Source: Pigoraptor vietnamica (lineage: Eukaryota; Opisthokonta; Filasterea). From it: a stretch of DNA of 10,802 nt. Location: NCBI GenBank assembly GCA_943704525.1, contig CALSCQ010003401.1:1-10802 (forward strand), read 5' to 3'. Positions 6,953 to 10,802 of this stretch are shown in pieces. A model generated the notes under the pieces. That model was not told where the DNA came from. It made no database searches and was given only the letters and a program-made list of their open reading frames with translations. Both the position numbers and the translations under genes were made by a program. Position 1 is the first letter of the stretch, and each line of letters begins with the position of its first letter.

Positions 6953-7911
6953 ATGGCTGCTGCGGCGAACCCGACGTACGACGTGTCGGTTGCTTCCTTG
7001 CGCGATGGCTTTCCCACCTTTGGGACAGCGATCATCGCCGGCCGTCCCGTGGACATAAACGACGTTGGTAACACCGTGCGCGACGTGAGGTCGCGTGAGG
7101 CGTGGAGTGCCAATCTGATGGACTGCCGGATGTCGACTTTGACAAGGCCGCGGCACGCCATGCTGAGGTTTTTCACGCGTGTGAGTGGATGCATGGCGAC
7201 GGTGCGCGTGATGTGCTCTCTCACTAAGCCGCGCTGCAATTTCTCCGTCTCTTGTTGCAGACGCGAGCGCAGTGCATGGGACTACGCGCCACGACGAAGT
7301 CATGCAGTTGCTGCGGGACCTCAAGAACGATCTCAAGGACGAGTTCAAGAACCGCATGGACGGGATGAACGGCCGCATCGATGGGATCAGCGCCGAACTC
7401 CGTGCCGATCGGGCGAAAGCGCCAAACTACGACCGCTGCCGGCGGCTGGTTGATACGGAGCACCTCGTTCCAATCCCGACGGTGAGGGGATGCGACTGGC
7501 TCACAGCCACTGTGTGATGCGGCTTGCCTCTCCACACGCTGTTGAGTGTCATGCTTTGCACGTTATGCAGGTGGCTGCGAACGCCCTTGGCGTGCCCATT
7601 GGCACCATGCCGGGTTGTATCAATTCGGGCGATCCCCATCCCGTCTTCCCCTCTACCGTGGGAAATGAGAGCGCTGAGCACGGCTGAGGTACGTCAGCAT
7701 TGCGTCCTGAGAGTGCAGCATTGACTCACTCGGCAGCAGTCAGGCCTCTCTGCGACTCGCTTAATGGCACCTCTATGTCACTCGCTTAATGGCACCCCTC
7801 TCTGCTACACCGCAGCTCAACGCTCTGGAGGAATTTTGCGGGACCGAGTTCCCAGGCGACAATGCCACCAATCGCCGGAGTGCTTTCGAGCGCTTTGTTA
7901 CTGGCCAGTGA
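6953..7911 (+). CDS. Small four-exon protein with coiled coil and FPxT...LNALExF C-terminus; two apparent indels
   Basis: The start ATG is in strong context (CACAATGGCTGC). Exon 1 (6953-7180) begins MAAAANPTYDVSVASLRDGF in frame 2 but must move one frame near 7070-7117 to read DGLPDVDFDKAAARHAEVF, which joins in phase 1 across intron 1 to exon 2 (7261-7481). Exon 2 carries a coiled coil (QLLRDLKNDLKDEF...MDGMNGRIDGISAEL). It joins in phase 0 to exon 3 (7571-7688), giving HLVPIPT, VAANALGVPIG and FPSTV, then EMRALSTAE after another single-base shift at the GGG/AAA run near 7662-7668. Exon 4 (7816-7911) starts LNALEEFCGTEF and ends at TGA. The layout (PVP..G, FP.T, LN.L..(Y/F)(G)) reminds me of an uncharacterised eukaryotic family, recalled from pattern only; no function can be given. 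The shifts mean either a recent pseudogene or base-call errors, while the intact introns and reading argue for recent activity. Confidence 0.6.
7181..7260 (+). other. Intron 1 (80 bp) of the FPxT gene
   Basis: Donor CGCGT|GTGAGT, acceptor CTCTTGTTGCAG|AC, with a pyrimidine-rich 3' end and a CTCACTAAG branch-site-like word. It is phase 1 and connects the frames with coding character on both sides. Confidence 0.7.
7482..7570 (+). other. Intron 2 (89 bp) of the FPxT gene
   Basis: Donor CGACG|GTGAGG, acceptor TTATGCAG|GTGGCT. Phase 0. An in-frame TGA inside it would end the protein if it were retained. Confidence 0.65.
7689..7815 (+). other. Intron 3 (127 bp) of the FPxT gene, with a 25-bp internal repeat
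   Basis: Donor GCTGAG|GTACGT, acceptor TGCTACACCGCAG|CTCAAC, phase 0. It contains ACTCGCTTAATGGCACC twice (7755-7771 and 7780-7796), a 25-bp tandem duplication just upstream of the pyrimidine tract. Confidence 0.65.
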
Positions 7912-8538
7912 ACGCCGTCAGGCGTGGGCATCACCTTTGCCCCCCTCGAAGACCTATTGCTGACGGAGCGTACGTTCTCTGTTGTGGGAACGGCCTTGGT
8001 CCACCCTGTCTACTGTGGATTAAAGCTGCACGTGTGCGCATACGCGGCGTCTGGCGCTGGTTGTGAGTCGGCGAAACCGGGGGCTGTCCAGACAGCAGGA
8101 ATGCGCGGAATGGCCGACATCACCAGTTCATATCCCTCTATCGTAACCATCCTACGTCGCACGTCGTTCTTCTCGCCCTTTTGTCACTTTTCACACGGGG
8201 CTGCACCTTCGTGCGGGGTCCGTCCAATGGAAGGAGCGCGCGACAGTAGCATGGAAGCAAGTGTGTGGATTCTTGTATTGAACATCGCTTTGCAGAACCG
8301 TCGCACACCCGGTCAGTGGCGTCAGCGCACGCGGGCAATTCGTCTTGGGCCTACATACACGTACAGTAGTATCCACGTGTTCGCACGCTCTTTAACCCGC
8401 ACGCGCGTTTTGATTTCATCAACTTCCACTCTTCATCCACTTTCTGGTGGAGTCGATGGACACGTTGGCTCTTAAGTTGAATTTCACCTTCCTACTTTCT
8501 ATTTCCACTCACCTTCCCCGCTAGCACGCAAGCACGCA

Positions 8539-8601
<63 letters not shown>

Positions 8602-8771
8602 GCGCGCGCTGCCTTGTTTCCCTCTCTCTCTCTCGTGCTGAGGCATATGCGTGGCATCGTCCATCACATTTCGATCACACGGGCGCTGTTCTCTGATTGA
8701 CTGTCACCGAGTGCGTGGCGCGTGTCACACATCGCAACACTGACATGGGTGGGGGGATGCTCCCTCGCTGA
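7912..8771. other. Spacer between the FPxT gene and the histidine kinase gene
   Basis: About 860 bases with no supported gene. A 183-codon open frame at 7924-8475 starts only at GTG and has no coding character I can see. ATTAAA at 8019-8024 could be a poly(A) signal of the gene upstream. A pyrimidine-rich stretch ends CCCCGCTAG at 8524, followed by a microsatellite; the last ~130 bases before the ATG at 8772 should hold the kinase promoter, without a clear TATA box. Confidence 0.5.
8524..8634. repeat. Compound microsatellite (GCAC)n-(CA)n-(CG)n, then (CT)n
   Basis: GCAC units from about 8524 to 8558, CA repeats to 8598, CG repeats to 8609, then CT repeats at 8622-8634. The stepwise order suggests one tract changing into the next by point mutation and slippage. 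Confidence 0.95.
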
Positions 8772-10596
8772 ATGATGCGCACAAGCGAACACATGCACAG
8801 TGCCGACGTGCCCAGCGGAGGCGCACACGACGAGCACGTGTTCGTGGCCGGTGCACCCGGGCGTCGCAGCTGGCGGCAGCGAATCGCCCCCTATGTGCGG
8901 TGGTGGACGGTCGCGGCTGCCGTGGGCGTGCTTGCGATCGTGGGGACGGTGCCTGCGGTTGTGTACACGCAGACGCAGCAGAACGAGGCCGACGACGCCG
9001 AGTCTGTGTTTGTGCAGGTGGCGAGCGACCGCTTCTCCGTCATCACGTCCGAGTTCTTCGCGTCGATGGACAGCGTGCAGGGCATGCGCGTCGCCTTTCT
9101 CGCGCGGCCGAATGTCACCGACGCCGACTTTCGCACGGCATGGTCTCTAATCGGCGGTTTCCGCTCGTTCATGTGGATGGGCTTCCTCCCGCGTGTCACG
9201 CTCGCGCAGCGCAGCGCGTTCGAGGCGTGGGTGCGCGACCACAACGGCCCCGCGTTCGCCCAGTTTGAAATCCTGGACATCGTCTCCTTCCCCAACGGCA
9301 CCGCGCGCGCGAGCGACCGCCCCGTGTACTACCCGCTCCTCTACACGTCCGACGGCCACAAGGATTATCTCGGCGTCGACTTCGCCGCCATCCCCCGCCT
9401 CGTCGGGAACGTCAGCGCTGTGGGCCGCGGGGGCGCGCTCACGATCGTCGGCGACGTCGACCCGCAGTCTCCCGTGAACCCCGGCGTGCTTGCGTACGAT
9501 CCCGTGTACGCCTCGTACCCGCCCGAGAACACCCCGGATGCGCGCGAGGCGGCGACCGTCGGCGTGCTCGGCGCCTCCGTTCTCATCGACCGCATTGTCG
9601 CGTACTCGCGTCGGTTCCTCACGACGCAGCATCTCGTCAATATCGCCATCTTCAACGCGCGCGCGTCGCCCTGCAACCAGCTCATCTATCGCGACGCGGA
9701 GTTTTTGTGGAACAACGTGTCGTGCACTGTTCCCGGCGCGGACAGCGCTGTGCGGGGACTGTACTATGTCAAGTCGCAGGCCGTGGGGGCTGCCGAGTGG
9801 TTGTTCGTGGCCGTGCCCACGCCGGTGTTCGTGGACCAGCACTACTCGTCCATGCCGGCCGTTTACGCGGGAATTGCGGCTGCGGGGTGCGTCGTGTTCG
9901 CCGTCGCCGCGGCGTATGCGCTGTGGAGGGTCCTGCGCAATTTCAAGTACAGCAGGGAACTCGAGAAGCGGAGGAAGCTGGCGCAGGACATGATCGGCTA
10001 CGTGAATCACGGTGGGTGCGCACGTGCGTGTGCGTGCCGTGTGTGGGGGTGTGTGAGGGTATGGATGCGTGCCGGTATGTAAGCATGGGCTGTGTTTGTG
10101 TACGTTGCGTGTGTGCGCGCGAGTGCTGTCTTGTGCCTGTAACTCTAACGACAAAGTCGTGGTTGCCTTGTGCTGGAGTGTGTTCCAATGGGTGTTTCCG
10201 AGTGTGGCAAGACTTGACTGGGGCGTTATCTGTTATTTGTGCTCTTTTGTCTCACTTCCTGCTCACTTTTCCTACTTTTCTCTCCTCTTCAGAAATTCGA
10301 AACCCACTCAACGCCATCTATGGCCTTGCGACCGATGCCGGCGAGACGCTCGCTGCGTGCATCGACGAACCCGTGGGACGCACGCGCACGCTGCAACAGA
10401 ATACGCCGACCGCGCCCGCGAGCCTCGTCGTGGTGGCCGGGGATTCCGTACGCAGCGCCGCCGACGCCGACTTCCCATCGCTGTCACGTGAGAGCGCGCG
10501 GGGGCTGGACGCCTCCACGTGGCGGCGGCGACGACAGTGCATTCGGGGCGTCATGGGGGACATTGGGGACATACTGCAGATGTCTGAGCTGATGCG
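8772..10596 (+). CDS. CHASE-domain receptor histidine kinase, 3' partial (exons 1-2)
   Basis: A membrane sensor kinase that would autophosphorylate a histidine and start a phosphorelay after an extracellular ligand binds; the ligand is unknown. Exon 1 (8772-10011) encodes a short basic cytosolic N-terminus, TM1 (about residues 46-65, AVGVLAIVGTVPAVVY), an extracytoplasmic CHASE domain (about 80-340, with FLPRV, RPVYYPLLYT near 185 and YLGVDFA near 200), TM2 (about 363-388, rich in Ala/Val) and the juxtamembrane helix EKRRKLAQDMIGYVNH. Exon 2 (10293-10596) continues EIRNPLNAIYGL, completing a HisKA H-box with phosphoacceptor His413, and the second helix GDIGDILQMSEL. A Thr/Ala/Arg-rich insertion of some 40-50 residues lengthens the HisKA loop. 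The second donor (10597) is GTGGGTGC, like the first. The HATPase and receiver domains expected in this family would lie past the window. The start is the first of two adjacent ATGs. Codon use is strongly G/C-ending, unlike the left part of the window. Confidence 0.9.
10012..10292 (+). other. Intron 1 (281 bp) of the histidine kinase gene
   Basis: Donor CACG|GTGGGTGC, acceptor TCTCCTCTTCAG|AAATTC after a long pyrimidine tract. Splicing joins G to AA, giving the Glu of HEIRNPLNAI, which confirms the boundaries. The first half is GTGTG/GTGCG-rich and contains stops in the kinase frame, including TAA at 10080. Confidence 0.92.
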
Positions 10597-10701
10597 GTGG
10601 GTGCTCCGCTGTGTTCCGCGGAGTGTGTCCCGCTCTTGCCTGGTGTATTTTTGAGCGTGGTGCAGCGGCGCATCGACGATTGAGGCGTGTTGTTGTGTTG
10701 C

Positions 10702-10765
<64 letters not shown>

Positions 10766-10802
10766 GTGTGTGTGTGTGTGTGTGTGTGATTGGTTTTGGG
10801 GG
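10597..10802 (+). other. Start of intron 2 of the histidine kinase gene (open at the window edge)
   Basis: After ELM in the second HisKA helix the sequence reads CG|GTGGGTGCTC, near-identical to the first donor. Reading through meets a TGA at 10652-10654 after a stretch with no kinase character. In this family the helix should continue with an SG-containing segment, so an exon is expected beyond the window. Confidence 0.65.
10705..10788. repeat. Compound microsatellite (TC)28-(TG)n
   Basis: TC repeats fill 10705-10760, followed by TGTA and TG repeats to 10788. It lies in the second intron of the kinase gene on the sense strand, a pyrimidine tract in an orientation that could influence splicing. 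Confidence 0.97.

Noticed and set aside
7068-7099. A 32-bp GT-AG 'intron' that would repair the frame in exon 1 of the FPxT gene
   Set aside because: Phases would fit, but it is far shorter than the other introns here, has no pyrimidine tract, and uses a weak GTAACA donor; a single-base shift is simpler.
6403-7453. Long open frames on both strands over 6403-6861 (minus) and 6506-7453 (plus)
   Set aside because: The GTGCGTC repeat block lacks stops in several frames. Only the part of the plus frame after the ATG at 6953 has coding character, and it is covered by the four-exon model.
7924-8475. 183-codon plus-strand open frame after the FPxT gene
   Set aside because: It starts only at GTG, has no recognisable motif, and follows directly after the natural TGA at 7909-7911; better read as 3' UTR or spacer.
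9147-10154. 335-codon minus-strand open frame opposite the histidine kinase
   Set aside because: It is the antisense of a GC-rich coding exon, rich in Arg/His/Ala with no domain, and it starts inside the kinase intron.

Overview
The window looks like nuclear DNA of a unicellular eukaryote. Coding stretches are interrupted by introns with GT-AG ends that restore the reading frame (four well supported, of about 60 to 280 bp). Spacers are long and full of (CA)n, (AG)n and (TC)n microsatellites, and no bacterial operon or ribosome-binding-site structure is visible. The set of families (CHASE-type receptor histidine kinase, CbbX/SpoVK-type AAA+ ATPase, Crinkler-like NTPase and PD-(D/E)XK nuclease pieces) fits a free-living protist. 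An amoebozoan such as an acanthamoebid is one candidate, but the sequence alone does not fix the taxon.

Left part (1-3360): the end of an AAA+ ATPase gene that enters from the left edge and appears to have a one-base shift close to its 3' end. It is followed by an AT-richer stretch in which fragments in different frames occur in the order of a Crinkler (CRN) NTPase; I read this as a decayed copy. The rest of the stretch holds nothing I recognise.

Middle (3361-6028, minus strand): an exon with a PD-(D/E)XK nuclease core (D, ELK, QxxxE) and Crinkler-nuclease-like motifs, preceded across a 63-bp intron by a short exon with a basic nuclear-localisation-like motif. Further upstream on the same strand is a 62-codon coiled-coil first exon ending at a GTGAGT donor. 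The splice phases are compatible, so these may be one gene whose first intron (about 1.3 kb) is filled with CA-rich sequence, a T16 run, a perfect 75-bp tandem duplication, a diverged third copy and a GACGCATC-unit array.

Right-centre (6029-8771): a divergent spacer made of (AG)n/(GT)n microsatellites and degenerate GTGCGTC repeats, then a small four-exon plus-strand gene of an unnamed family. That gene contains a coiled coil and an FPxT...LNALExF-type C-terminus, and needs two single-base corrections to read through. It is followed by a gene-free spacer ending in a CACG/CA/CG microsatellite.

Right end (8772-10802): a membrane receptor histidine kinase with TM, CHASE domain, TM and the start of HisKA. 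Its H-box is split by an intron directly after the phosphoacceptor histidine codon. The gene leaves the window inside its second intron, which carries a (TC)28-(TG)n tract.
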